Below, piece after piece: positions 16,397-25,491 of a stretch of DNA of 64,000 nt (its first letter is position 1; the number at the start of each line of letters is the position of its first letter). Location: the NCBI GenBank assembly GCA_024363285.1, contig AP024710.1, positions 2,884,001 through 2,948,000 of the forward strand. Reading direction: 5' to 3'. The position numbers were made by a program, and so were the translations under genes. The stretch comes from Leptolinea sp. HRD-7 (GTDB lineage Bacteria; Chloroflexota; Anaerolineae; Anaerolineales; Anaerolineaceae). The notes under the pieces are model-generated. The model was not told the DNA's origin. It saw only the letters and a list, made by a program, of their open reading frames with translations, and searched no databases.

Positions 16397-18931
16397 TTAT
16401 TTTCCGCACATTTTTTCCAAAATTGCGATGGTTTCCTTCTTTCCGCCTGTCCCGTTTACACCACCGGGCCCAACACAGGAAGGGCACCCATCCTGGCAAG
16501 CGCATTTTGTTACAAGTTCATATGCACTCGTAATGATTTGTTCATGCATATCAAAGCACTTGCGGCTTAGTCCAATACCTGCGTTGATTTGGTCGTAGAT
16601 GATCACAGCAGGGCGACCATCTGCGATATTTGAAGCCGAATCTGTGATTGTGCCCAAATCAGATGTGTCGCACATCAAAAATAGCGGTGCAAGCTGTCCC
16701 ATTGTATAGCCCAGTCCGGCTAATCCACTGCGTATTTTGACATTGCTTTCAGCCATTTTATGGCAGTTCGGACAGAGCGTGATCAGGTTTTCCATCCTGT
16801 TGGCTTCATCCTTACTTTGAAAATTGCGTAACGGATTTTTGTGGTGAACGTGATGTGCTTTACCACTTTCAGGCGATCCACAAACCTGACAACGAAACTG
16901 GTCTCGCTGGCGAACGGCATTCCTGATTTGCTCCCAATGTGGTCCGTAATCGTTCGGGTCACTTTTCCAAATCAACTGATCGCGTAAGACATTCACCATT
17001 TCATCGCTCAATGAAATCCAGTAGGCCGTAGTACGAATGGTACTTGGTGGAAGCGCCAGAGGTTCAATTGAGATGATCTCTCGTGAATTCCATAGAATTT
17101 TTTTATAACCCACTATTTCGGTTGTTACCTGTATCTCGCCAAATGTGGTTTTTGAACCTGGATAATACTCTGCTTCCTGTTCATTGATTTTTACCAGCGT
17201 TACTTTTTTTACCGGCTCTGTGTAGTAATCTTCGTCCACAGCTCGCAAAATGGCTTCTGATTTTTCCAGATCGAGTGATTGCACAAAATAAGAATTTCCT
17301 TCATGGAAGTAGATCGCGTTGGGATGAACCATCCAAAGAGAGCTCAAATAATCAACTTCACCTATGGTTTGATTATTTCCATTTACATTTGTTATTAGAG
17401 CTATCGATCGTGAATCTGAACTGCGAAGAGATAGTGAACTGGCCGGATATGCCGAATCCGTCCAGAAATAACGGCCTGAAGCCAGATTTACTTTTCCGGA
17501 TTGGGCCATAAACTGCAGATATTCCTGTAAAAGTTCGGTGTTCACCGTTCCAAATGATTCATTTTCTTTGAATGGCAGCTCAAAAGCCGCACATTCCAGG
17601 TGACCGAGTAATATGACCGGATGATCCGGGTCAATTAGTGCCGATTCGGGAGAACGATCTGTTAGATATTCCGGATGATTCATTAAATACTGGTCAATTG
17701 GACTACCGGATGCCACTAAAACCGCGACAGAATCGGCCATTTTGCGTCCGGCACGTCCTGCCTGTTGACGCAATCCGGAAACACTTCCCGGATACCCGGT
17801 CATCAGAACCGCGTCAACCCCTCCAATATCGATGCCCAATTCGAGCGCATTGGTGGCCGCTACAGCCCTCAGTTTGCCTGTTCGAAGATCACTTTCGATT
17901 CGCCGTCGGTCTTGGGCCAGGTATCCAGAACGGTAAGCATGATACTTTGCCGGATCGTCGTTCTGTTGCTCCCGTAGTTGCCGGAGTAACATTTCAACAC
18001 CCCGGCGCGAACGCCCAAAGATAAGAACTTGAATTCTCTTGTCGAGTAAATTTCCGGCTAAATGTATAACTTCCGATGTCGCGCTCTTTCGGATACCAGT
18101 TTCAGCATGAACAACAGGGGGATTATATAAAATAATCGTTTTCTTTCCATGCGGAGCGCCATCCCTGTCAATTACGACCAGATCTTCCCCGGTCATGGCT
18201 TTACCATGTTCTGCCGGATTCGCGATAGTGGCAGATGTTAGTATAAATCTCGGGTTGTTTCCATAAAATGCCGCTATACGTTTTAACCGGCGGATCACAT
18301 TGGCTACATGCGATCCAAATACTCCCCGATAAGCATGGATTTCATCGATAACAACATAGTCTAATCCACGAAAGAAAGATTCCCACAATGTATGGTGTGG
18401 TAGTATGGCAGTATGTAACATATCGGGATTGGTCAATAAGCATCGGGCTGACTGCCTGATAAATTGGCGTTTTTGGGTGGGTGTATCACCATCGTAAACA
18501 CAAACCTGAATACCGACACTTTCTGAGGGTTGATTAAATGTAACCAACTCCATTATTTTTTCTTGCTGGTCATGTGTGAGAGCTTTTGTGGGAAATAAAT
18601 ATAAAGCCCTGGAAGATGGTGACTTGATAAGGTGGTCAAGTATTGGGAGGTTATAACACAGTGTCTTTCCACTGGCTGTTCCGGTAGTGATTACTACATT
18701 TTTTCCCTGCTTAATGGCTTGATAACTTGCTAATTGATGGGAGTAAAGCTGTTCTATACCCTGTTTTCGCAGTTGACTTGATAATTCGAGAGAGATTTCT
18801 TCTGGAAGAGGAAAAAACTCTCCATACGATGATAAAGATTGTGAATAGTATTGAATGTTTTCCGCGTATTCCTTTGTGGAAAACCAGCTTTTCAACACTG
18901 AATCAAGATTTGATATACTTTCACTGTTCAT
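16397..18931 (-). CDS. MrfA (YprA)-like DEAD/DEAH helicase with inserted HNH nuclease domain
   Basis: The 844-residue superfamily 2 helicase has Walker A 'TTGTASGKTLCYNLP', Walker B/DEIH 'VIDEIHAYRG', SAT 'LTSATIANP' and motif VI 'QQAGRAGRK'. The C-terminal DUF1998 has the zinc-type cysteines 'CACQDGCPSC'. These are the marks of MrfA, which is near 750 residues in Bacillus. The extra length comes largely from an HNH domain at about residues 670-727: C681/C684, HHVHHKNP, an Asn in RMENL, C720/C723 and the final His. All HNH catalytic positions look intact. An MrfB-like exonuclease gene follows 3 bp downstream. The role is probably repair of bulky or crosslinked DNA; the HNH domain could add an incision activity (inference). 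Confidence 0.88.
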   Translation of the reverse strand: MNSESISNLDSVLKSWFSTKEYAENIQYYSQSLSSYGEFFPLPEEISLELSSQLRKQGIEQLYSHQLASYQAIKQGKNVVITTGTASGKTLCYNLPILDHLIKSPSSRALYLFPTKALTHDQQEKIMELVTFNQPSESVGIQVCVYDGDTPTQKRQFIRQSARCLLTNPDMLHTAILPHHTLWESFFRGLDYVVIDEIHAYRGVFGSHVANVIRRLKRIAAFYGNNPRFILTSATIANPAEHGKAMTGEDLVVIDRDGAPHGKKTIILYNPPVVHAETGIRKSATSEVIHLAGNLLDKRIQVLIFGRSRRGVEMLLRQLREQQNDDPAKYHAYRSGYLAQDRRRIESDLRTGKLRAVAATNALELGIDIGGVDAVLMTGYPGSVSGLRQQAGRAGRKMADSVAVLVASGSPIDQYLMNHPEYLTDRSPESALIDPDHPVILLGHLECAAFELPFKENESFGTVNTELLQEYLQFMAQSGKVNLASGRYFWTDSAYPASSLSLRSSDSRSIALITNVNGNNQTIGEVDYLSSLWMVHPNAIYFHEGNSYFVQSLDLEKSEAILRAVDEDYYTEPVKKVTLVKINEQEAEYYPGSKTTFGEIQVTTEIVGYKKILWNSREIISIEPLALPPSTIRTTAYWISLSDEMVNVLRDQLIWKSDPNDYGPHWEQIRNAVRQRDQFRCQVCGSPESGKAHHVHHKNPLRNFQSKDEANRMENLITLCPNCHKMAESNVKIRSGLAGLGYTMGQLAPLFLMCDTSDLGTITDSASNIADGRPAVIIYDQINAGIGLSRKCFDMHEQIITSAYELVTKCACQDGCPSCVGPGGVNGTGGKKETIAILEKMCGK

Positions 18932-18979
18932 ATTGATAATCGGAAATATATTCTACTATCATTCTACAGGAAACGATCC

Positions 18980-19741
18980 ATGTCCGCCCAATTGATTATT
19001 CCAATTCTTTTTGGCTTTTTTTCCGGCATTTTTGCCAATTATCTGGCGGACGTTCTTCCGCGCAACCGGCACTTAACAAATCCGGTATGTCTTGATTGCG
19101 GGGAGATCCGTTCATTTTCAAATTTCCTGTCAGGTAAAAGATGTCAGGCGTGCGGAAAAAACATCTATTTCCGTTACTGGTTAGTTAATGTAGCTTCTCT
19201 CATCCTCTCACTGCTGGTCTGGTTTTTTCCTGCTGGTTTGATCCCATACTGGGGCAGCTTAATAGTATTAACTGTTTTCATGTCGATCATCATAACGGAT
19301 ATTGAATACCACGTGATCCTCAACCAAATGAGTGTTACCGCTTTTCTTGTCAGCTTTGCAGCAGGCTGGTGGTTACATGGATGGTTGAAAACAATTCTCG
19401 GAGGAATTAGTGGATTTCTCTTATTCCTTGGCCTTTATTATCTGGGAAGATTGTTTACAAGGTTCATGTCGCGAAAGCGAGGTGAACCGGTGGACGAGGA
19501 GGCTCTGGGTTTTGGGGATGTTTACATGGCCGGAGCTGTCGGTTTTTTGACAGGGTTCCCATTTATTTTTCCGGCCTTGCTGGCGGCGATTGTTTTTGGC
19601 GGTATAGTATCTGCCGTAGTTCTGATCACTTCGTTGATCAGAAATTCTTATGAAGCTTTTCGCGCTATTCCATACGGCCCGTTTATTATTTCAGGCGGGA
19701 TTTTTATTCTTTATTATTATTTGATCAATCCGATTAAATAA
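18980..19741 (+). CDS. Type IV prepilin peptidase (A24 family)
   Basis: The 253-residue membrane protein has the full A24A layout. An N-terminal domain has two CxxC pairs (CLDCG and CQACG, about residues 37-60), followed by six or so hydrophobic helices. The two aspartates of the active site are D107 in TDIEYHVI and D180 in GFGDV. It cleaves and may N-methylate prepilin-like proteins at the cytoplasmic face. CAGGAAAC before the ATG is a fair ribosome site. It is divergent from the MrfA-like gene and ends against pckA with abutting stop codons. No pilin genes are in the window. Confidence 0.92.
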   Translation: MSAQLIIPILFGFFSGIFANYLADVLPRNRHLTNPVCLDCGEIRSFSNFLSGKRCQACGKNIYFRYWLVNVASLILSLLVWFFPAGLIPYWGSLIVLTVFMSIIITDIEYHVILNQMSVTAFLVSFAAGWWLHGWLKTILGGISGFLLFLGLYYLGRLFTRFMSRKRGEPVDEEALGFGDVYMAGAVGFLTGFPFIFPALLAAIVFGGIVSAVVLITSLIRNSYEAFRAIPYGPFIISGGIFILYYYLINPIK

Positions 19742-21355
19742 TTACGGGTAATGCGGTCCAGATTCCAACACCGAATCGGGTACGTTATTCCGATATTTTT
19801 CAAAATTGACAGAAAATTTATTGATAAGCAGTTTGACAGTCTCTTGATATAACTGCTTATCTTTCCACATGTCATTCGGTGATAATAACCTGTCTGGCAC
19901 CCCCGGACAAGTTGTCGGAACAGCCAGGTTAAACCACCTTTCGTTGCGCATAGATGTGCTCTGGATCATTCCATTTAAGGCCGCATGAATCATGGAACGA
20001 GTATTAGCCAATGGAATTCTGGTTCCGTAGCCATATTTTCCACCTGTCCAACCTGTGTTGATCAACCAGACATCAGCTCTAGACTCATTGAGAAATTTTA
20101 ACAGTAAATCTGCGTAAACTTTGGGTGCCATTGGAAGGAAAGGCGCGGCAAAACAGGTAGAAAATGTGGCAGTTGGTTCTTTACTGATTCCTGTTTCTGT
20201 TCCAGCGATTTTCGCTGTGTACCCGGAAAGAAAATAATACACTGCCTGGTCATAGGTAAGCTTTGAAATGGGGGGGAGAACTCCAAATGCGTCTGCTGAA
20301 AGAAAAAAGATATTACGTGGCCGGCCAGCACAGCCCGATTCAACATAATTATCAACAAAGTGAATCGGGTAGGCGACCCGGGTATTCTCTGTGATTCGAC
20401 TGTTATCAAAATCGATCAAACGCGTGACAGGGTCCATAACCACGTTTTCAAGCACACTGCCAAAATTATGCGCGGCTTTCCAGATGACCGGCTCCAGTTC
20501 CTTCCTCAGACGAATTGTTTTTGCATAACACCCGCCCTCATAATTAAAAATTCCGTGATCGCTCCAACCATGCTCATCATCACCTACCAGTTTTCTGTCT
20601 ATATCAGACGATAATGTTGTCTTTCCGGTTCCAGAGAGACCAAAGAAAAGGGCTGTATCTCCTTCTTTTCCTACATTCGCCGCGCAGTGCATGGGTAATA
20701 TTCCTTTAGCTGGCAAAATGTAATTCATATAAGTGAACACTGATTTCTTAATTTCTCCCGCGTAGGCTGTTCCACCTATAAGAACCAACTTTCGTTCAAG
20801 GTCTAACACAATAAATGTGGAAGAATGGATGCCATCACTCTCTGGATCAGCCTGAAATCCGGGAGCGCAAATGACGGTAAAAGCAGGTGAAAAGTTTGCC
20901 AATCGGTCGCCAGTAAGGCGAAGAAATAGATTCTGGGCAACAAGACTGTGCCAGGCGCGTTCTGTCATTATTCTGACATATGTCTCATATTGCGGATCTG
21001 ATCCGACCGCCATATCCTGCAAGAAGACGTCTCGCCCCTGAAAATATGCCTGCAGTTTTAGCATTAACCTATCAAATTGCCCGGGTTCGATTGCCTTATT
21101 TACGTCTCCCCAGTCAATTTCATCTTTCGTATGGTCACTCTTGACGATATATTTATCATTTGGCGAACGTCCGGTATGAGGAGATGTATCAACAACGATA
21201 GCGCCTGTTCTAGAGATCAATCCTTCTTTTCTGAGAATGACCTGCTCAACAAGCTCTGCGGCAGAGAGATTCCAGTAAACCGTCTGAAGATTCTGAAAAC
21301 CCAGATAATCAAGTCCAAATATCCGGGGAGTGCCTGAAAAACTATTTAATGTCAT
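19742..21355 (-). CDS. pckA: Phosphoenolpyruvate carboxykinase (ATP)
   Basis: The 537-residue protein is of the usual length and has the P-loop FFGLSGTGKTTLS (near residue 240), the kinase-1a 'LVGDDEHGWSDHGIFNYEGGC' segment in pieces, and the N-terminal 'TGRSPNDKYIV'. It interconverts oxaloacetate + ATP and PEP + CO2 + ADP. In a fermentative bacterium it can work in either direction, for gluconeogenesis or anaplerosis. It lies 24 bp downstream of the lipoprotein gene stop and could share its transcript. Pyruvate kinase is encoded separately at 41713. Confidence 0.97.
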   Translation of the reverse strand: MTLNSFSGTPRIFGLDYLGFQNLQTVYWNLSAAELVEQVILRKEGLISRTGAIVVDTSPHTGRSPNDKYIVKSDHTKDEIDWGDVNKAIEPGQFDRLMLKLQAYFQGRDVFLQDMAVGSDPQYETYVRIMTERAWHSLVAQNLFLRLTGDRLANFSPAFTVICAPGFQADPESDGIHSSTFIVLDLERKLVLIGGTAYAGEIKKSVFTYMNYILPAKGILPMHCAANVGKEGDTALFFGLSGTGKTTLSSDIDRKLVGDDEHGWSDHGIFNYEGGCYAKTIRLRKELEPVIWKAAHNFGSVLENVVMDPVTRLIDFDNSRITENTRVAYPIHFVDNYVESGCAGRPRNIFFLSADAFGVLPPISKLTYDQAVYYFLSGYTAKIAGTETGISKEPTATFSTCFAAPFLPMAPKVYADLLLKFLNESRADVWLINTGWTGGKYGYGTRIPLANTRSMIHAALNGMIQSTSMRNERWFNLAVPTTCPGVPDRLLSPNDMWKDKQLYQETVKLLINKFSVNFEKYRNNVPDSVLESGPHYP

Positions 21356-21379
21356 TCCGGCCTCCAGTCGTTTATAGAT

Positions 21380-23845
21380 CTATTGTATAGTTTTACCCGT
21401 CATTGAACCATACCAGTACCAGATAATGTCACTAGCCGGCTTCCCTCTGATGGAAGAAGATTGGTCATGCATACTACCAACAGAAAGAAACCTTCGTGTT
21501 GAAATCCCATCAATCCAATCTCGCCGGTTAATTTCGGGAATTGCTGCGTTGTATAAATTGGCCTGCTCTTGCAAAGATATAGTCAAACCTGGTTGAGGAG
21601 GGAATGGAAAATTAAGAATTCGCGATGAGACACAATTTCCTGAGAGGTTCACACATCCAAAATATGCTCCATCTATTGATGGCACATCAAGTCCGATCCA
21701 AATCTTCTTTTTTATATATTCAACAAGTGGATAAAGGTCATTGTCCAGTTTTTCAGCGATTCTCTCTGAATATGTTTTTACGTCGCCCTGTGTATCGGCT
21801 ATCCTTCCAAAATTTAGAAGATAAATCCCGGTTAATTGGTCAAGTGGAATAGAGTTTTCAGAAAATAGATCGCTATAATTTAATGCCACCCAGGTCTCTC
21901 CGGAATATGCCGTGTTCACCTCTGCAAAAATATTTTCCCAACGCTGAAATCCGTTTTCGGGGAATGATGTCAGCACATCGGCAGATGTTACACTTCCCCC
22001 CATAACCTCTGACACACTTTCATCGCCCAGAATCAATCCGTTCGCTTTTATATTAGACGCGAGTAAAGCCGCTGACCTGTAAAAATCAGATATGGATTCA
22101 AACCATTGGTCCCAACCGGTTTGCCCTCTGGGAAATGAACGCCAAAAATCATCCGCTGACAAAGTGTATCGTGTTTGAGCCATCAAATAAACCCGCAATC
22201 CTTTTTGATGGGCTAATGAAGCGACCTTTTGTATCTCAGAGATGGGGATATCTGTACTGCTTTTTGGAGATAGCCAAACCGGTTCTGTCATTCGAAATGA
22301 CCAGGTAACTGGAATTATTACGGCGTTAGCGTTTACCCCGGTAATGTTCTCGAGACTTCGTTCCAGGTTAGGCATCCACGACGGTCGATATTCATCTGTC
22401 AATTCGACTGCTGCCCGGAAATCCGATTCTCTTGGATTAGATATTTCTGTGGTCACAACTGTAGGGTTTGTAAGCGGTGACCAACTTGACCATTGCGAGG
22501 CAACCGTCTGCAAAACCTGCTCGTCACTGTTAGCCTCAAATGAAAAAACTTGTTCCATACCAGTACCAGGATCTATGGTTCCGCACATTTGCGAGCGGCA
22601 GAACCGGTAATCAACAGGCGCGGAAAAATTTAAAGGATTAAATAGCTGGAAAACATAACTTCCGTCTTCAACCAGCCGCATTTTTATTGGGTCCATCCAT
22701 CCAAAGGTATTAAATTGAATTTGAATATCATCAGATTCTGGTGTTCCCAAAGGTGGGAAAAATTTAAAGGTTACCGGACCGTAGTTGGGTGTCATCCACG
22801 AAGCGATAGAATCCTCCACTATCATGTCCTGCCTGTCGATAAAAATGGAGTGTCTGATAGGCTGCCCCGCGGGATTAATTTCACCATTCCAAAAAGTGTC
22901 ACCCGAGGAATACATATAATGCAAATCTGTGTCTTCCGGAAGTTGTACAACTGCCAGATATTGCCGGCCAGATTGTTTTGAAAGGGTAATACCCCATTTT
23001 TGAACGAGACTGGTACCTCCAAACAAACCGGCGAAACTATCTCCCAGTGTGGAGATATTACCAAATAACTGGATATTCGCGTCAGGTGGTGTATTGGCAG
23101 GAACTTTTACAATAAAAGTTACATTTACCAGATCCCGGGGCGATAACACGACTTCCATCGGTGTTACATTGTTTTCTTCAATGATAGCCTGTTGTTCAAA
23201 TGGTTCAAAAGCTCCCGAAGGGCTAAAAATCGTTACATTTCTAACACCAACAGGAACGCCTTCCAGTTTGAATTTTCCATCAATAGCAGTAGTGGTTGAA
23301 AGGCCGGCTGTTGTTACAATGGCATCGACAGCTGCCTGTCCACTATCTTTAATTTGTAATATGCCCGCAAGTCGACCTTTAGCGAAGTTCTTTTCTCCCA
23401 ATGTAAACCCGAGAATTGAATCTTGTATCTGTGTATGCTCAGTAATATAGAAAAATCGAGATGGAAGTATGTTTCCATCCGGGGCTATCTCAACCATATT
23501 GCTTCCATTTTTTAGCACATAACGATATTGAAGCAATGCACCCTTTTTAGACGGAACATCCAGTTGATAATGCCGTTCATCCACTTTTTCCATCAGTTGA
23601 TAATTTGGGCTGAGTTGAAGCGAATTCAACTGGTCGATCCATTCTATCGATAACTGTGATCCATCAGGCAATGGCTCAGGGAGTTCAACAAAAAAAGATG
23701 CCAGCACATCAGGATGAGTGCTGGCTGAGCGAGAGTCGTTGGTTCCATTTTGATTTGTTCCACACGCCGCCAGAACGGTCACACAAATCAGAAGGGCGGG
23801 GATGAGTTTTCTACTTATCGAAGACTGCAAAGCGTTAATCCGCAT
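21380..23845 (-). CDS. Large lipoprotein with TIM-barrel (glycoside hydrolase-like) C-terminal domain
   Basis: The 821-residue protein begins with a signal sequence and lipobox LLAAC-type (LAAC, Cys28), so it should be lipid-anchored outside the membrane. Residues about 150-235 contain a carboxypeptidase-regulatory-like domain ('GVPVGVRNVTIFSPSGAF'). Beta-rich starch-binding-like modules follow to about 470. From about 480 to the end, the pattern 'MTEPVWLSPKSSTDIP', 'LAHQKGLRVYLM' and 'ANGLILGDESV' resembles GH113-like or related TIM barrels. I cannot assign a substrate. It might be an extracellular glycan-degrading enzyme. It is followed by pckA and preceded by nusB, which do not suggest a function. 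Confidence 0.65.
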   Translation of the reverse strand: MRINALQSSISRKLIPALLICVTVLAACGTNQNGTNDSRSASTHPDVLASFFVELPEPLPDGSQLSIEWIDQLNSLQLSPNYQLMEKVDERHYQLDVPSKKGALLQYRYVLKNGSNMVEIAPDGNILPSRFFYITEHTQIQDSILGFTLGEKNFAKGRLAGILQIKDSGQAAVDAIVTTAGLSTTTAIDGKFKLEGVPVGVRNVTIFSPSGAFEPFEQQAIIEENNVTPMEVVLSPRDLVNVTFIVKVPANTPPDANIQLFGNISTLGDSFAGLFGGTSLVQKWGITLSKQSGRQYLAVVQLPEDTDLHYMYSSGDTFWNGEINPAGQPIRHSIFIDRQDMIVEDSIASWMTPNYGPVTFKFFPPLGTPESDDIQIQFNTFGWMDPIKMRLVEDGSYVFQLFNPLNFSAPVDYRFCRSQMCGTIDPGTGMEQVFSFEANSDEQVLQTVASQWSSWSPLTNPTVVTTEISNPRESDFRAAVELTDEYRPSWMPNLERSLENITGVNANAVIIPVTWSFRMTEPVWLSPKSSTDIPISEIQKVASLAHQKGLRVYLMAQTRYTLSADDFWRSFPRGQTGWDQWFESISDFYRSAALLASNIKANGLILGDESVSEVMGGSVTSADVLTSFPENGFQRWENIFAEVNTAYSGETWVALNYSDLFSENSIPLDQLTGIYLLNFGRIADTQGDVKTYSERIAEKLDNDLYPLVEYIKKKIWIGLDVPSIDGAYFGCVNLSGNCVSSRILNFPFPPQPGLTISLQEQANLYNAAIPEINRRDWIDGISTRRFLSVGSMHDQSSSIRGKPASDIIWYWYGSMTGKTIQ

Positions 23846-23858
23846 AAGAGTGCAGTAA

Positions 23859-24308
23859 TCAAGCGGTTTTAGATTTTACAATAGATGAAAATGCCTGATG
23901 GATTTCATTTGATCTGTTCGCCAGGGCACCCAGAACACCATTCACAAAACGAGGCGTGGATTCAGACCCGTAGAATTTTGCCAATTCGATCGCTTCATTA
24001 ATGGCTACTTTAACCGGGGTACATTGTTGCACGGCAAATTCCCACATTGCAATCCGGATGATATTACGATCAATAACCGCAACCTGATCTAATGGCCACT
24101 CCGGAGCGTGCTGGGCAATATAATCGTCCAACTCCTTACGAATGGGAAGGACACCAAAAACAATCTGACGAGAGAAATCTATCAATGTAGAATCCAATGG
24201 ATCGTCAGCCAGCCGTTCCTCAAAAACTAGACCGGGCTGGTGAGTTGTCATATCCTGTTCATAAAGAACTTGCAAGGCGATACAACGGGCCTTGGTGCGT
24301 GATTTCAT
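23859..24308 (-). CDS. nusB: Transcription antitermination factor NusB
   Basis: The 149-residue all-helical protein has the NusB markers 'ARCIALQVLYEQD' at the start, 'PLDQVAVIDRNIIRIAMWEF' in the middle, and 'AINEAIELAKFYGSESTPRFVNGVLG' at the end. It binds boxA RNA with NusE/S10 for antitermination of rRNA transcripts. It starts 3 bp after the Asp23 family gene on the same strand; Asp23-nusB is a common pair in Gram-positive and Chloroflexota genomes. Confidence 0.95.
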   Translation of the reverse strand: MKSRTKARCIALQVLYEQDMTTHQPGLVFEERLADDPLDSTLIDFSRQIVFGVLPIRKELDDYIAQHAPEWPLDQVAVIDRNIIRIAMWEFAVQQCTPVKVAINEAIELAKFYGSESTPRFVNGVLGALANRSNEIHQAFSSIVKSKTA

Positions 24309-24311
24309 ATA

Positions 24312-24668
24312 TCAGGACTCGCTCACCGGGCTAAAATCAATATCTTCGATATGGATATTTATTTTTCCGATTTCCATACCAACCATGTTGGAAATGGCAC
24401 GAGCAACCTGTGTTTGGATTGAACGGCTTACATCCCGAACATTCACATCTCGATTCAAAACCACATGGATATCCGCGTAAACCGTATCATTTTCCACTTT
24501 AATTTCAACACCTTCATTTTCACCGCGGTGAAAGATACGATTTATATCATTTGAAGCCAACGCCAACCGGCGTACACCCGGCACGCTGAGAGCGGTCAAA
24601 CGAGCGATGGATACCAGTACTTCCGGTGCTATTGTTGTTTTTCCGGGGGGGCGATTTCCCTTAGTCAT
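24312..24668 (-). CDS. Asp23/Gls24 family protein
   Basis: The 118-residue protein has the Asp23 (DUF322) pattern: 'TTIAPEVLVSIARLTALSVPGV' near the N-terminus, then alternating beta strands ('GVEIKVENDTVYADIHVV') and a 'QTQVARAISNMVGM' helix. Family members are cell envelope-associated or stress-linked proteins with no known enzymatic role. It is paired with nusB at a 3 bp gap. The 76 bp upstream separate it from the esterase gene. Confidence 0.92.
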   Translation of the reverse strand: MTKGNRPPGKTTIAPEVLVSIARLTALSVPGVRRLALASNDINRIFHRGENEGVEIKVENDTVYADIHVVLNRDVNVRDVSRSIQTQVARAISNMVGMEIGKINIHIEDIDFSPVSES

Positions 24669-24744
24669 GTAATCTCCTTACACGAATGTTATATAAATTA
24701 TAACCCCGAAAGATCAGAGGGTTTTCATTTTTTGTCTTATTGTT

Positions 24745-25491
24745 TCAAACCAGGAATTCGACAGACTGCGTGTACACTTCTCGATATCGTTTGTCTAAAA
24801 GTACACAGTGGCCGCAATCCTCCAATTCCACAAGATGTTTTTCTCTGGAAGAGACGGCATTATAAACCAGGATTGCGCTTTGGGGGTCAATTGTCTCATC
24901 CTGGTTACCCTGAAAAATAATGATGGGCTGGGAAATTTTCGGAAGTATATCCATTACCACATTTTGAAGCAATCCTAATTCAACCACGGCATTCAATGGA
25001 TTAATCCCGTATCCCTGCCAGGGGAGATACCCTTCTCTGGTTGGCTCCAACCGACGCTTCGGGACACCAAAAATGAAATGGGAGAACAGTTTGGCCCAAA
25101 ATAATCCTGGAATTTTTAGCGCCGGAGCGTATATCAATAATTTTTCAATTTCAGGATGCCGGGCAGCCAGGTACAGAGCAAGCAAACCACCCATTGATTC
25201 CCCACCAATGAACCATCGGGTAGTTCGGCTTTTCAGAGTATCAAATGCGTTTTCCGCACTATCAATCCATTCAGTATGGCGAGTTTTCGCCAGATCCCGA
25301 GGCGATGTTCCATGCCCCGGTAGAAGCGGCGCCAATACTGTCCATCCTAATCTGGAATGTATCTCCTCCGCTAATCCACGTACCTCTAACGTGGTAGCGG
25401 TGAAACCGTGGAACAGTAATATTCCAGTGGATGTACCTTCGAGCAGGAAGGTGGCGGACTCATATTGTGGATTAAAAAGATTTTCGTTCAC
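24745..25491 (-). CDS. Alpha/beta hydrolase, carboxylesterase or monoacylglycerol lipase type
   Basis: The 248-residue hydrolase has the oxyanion-hole motif 'ILLFHGFTATTLEVRGLA' near residue 24, the nucleophile elbow GESMGG with Ser99, an acid residue in 'GNQDETIDPQSA', and the histidine in DCGHCVLLDKR. This matches the Est30/YvaK-like carboxylesterase group. The substrate is unknown; short- to medium-chain acyl esters are typical of the group. It overlaps the LarA-type gene by 4 bp and belongs to the same minus-strand operon. Confidence 0.88.
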   Translation of the reverse strand: MNENLFNPQYESATFLLEGTSTGILLFHGFTATTLEVRGLAEEIHSRLGWTVLAPLLPGHGTSPRDLAKTRHTEWIDSAENAFDTLKSRTTRWFIGGESMGGLLALYLAARHPEIEKLLIYAPALKIPGLFWAKLFSHFIFGVPKRRLEPTREGYLPWQGYGINPLNAVVELGLLQNVVMDILPKISQPIIIFQGNQDETIDPQSAILVYNAVSSREKHLVELEDCGHCVLLDKRYREVYTQSVEFLV

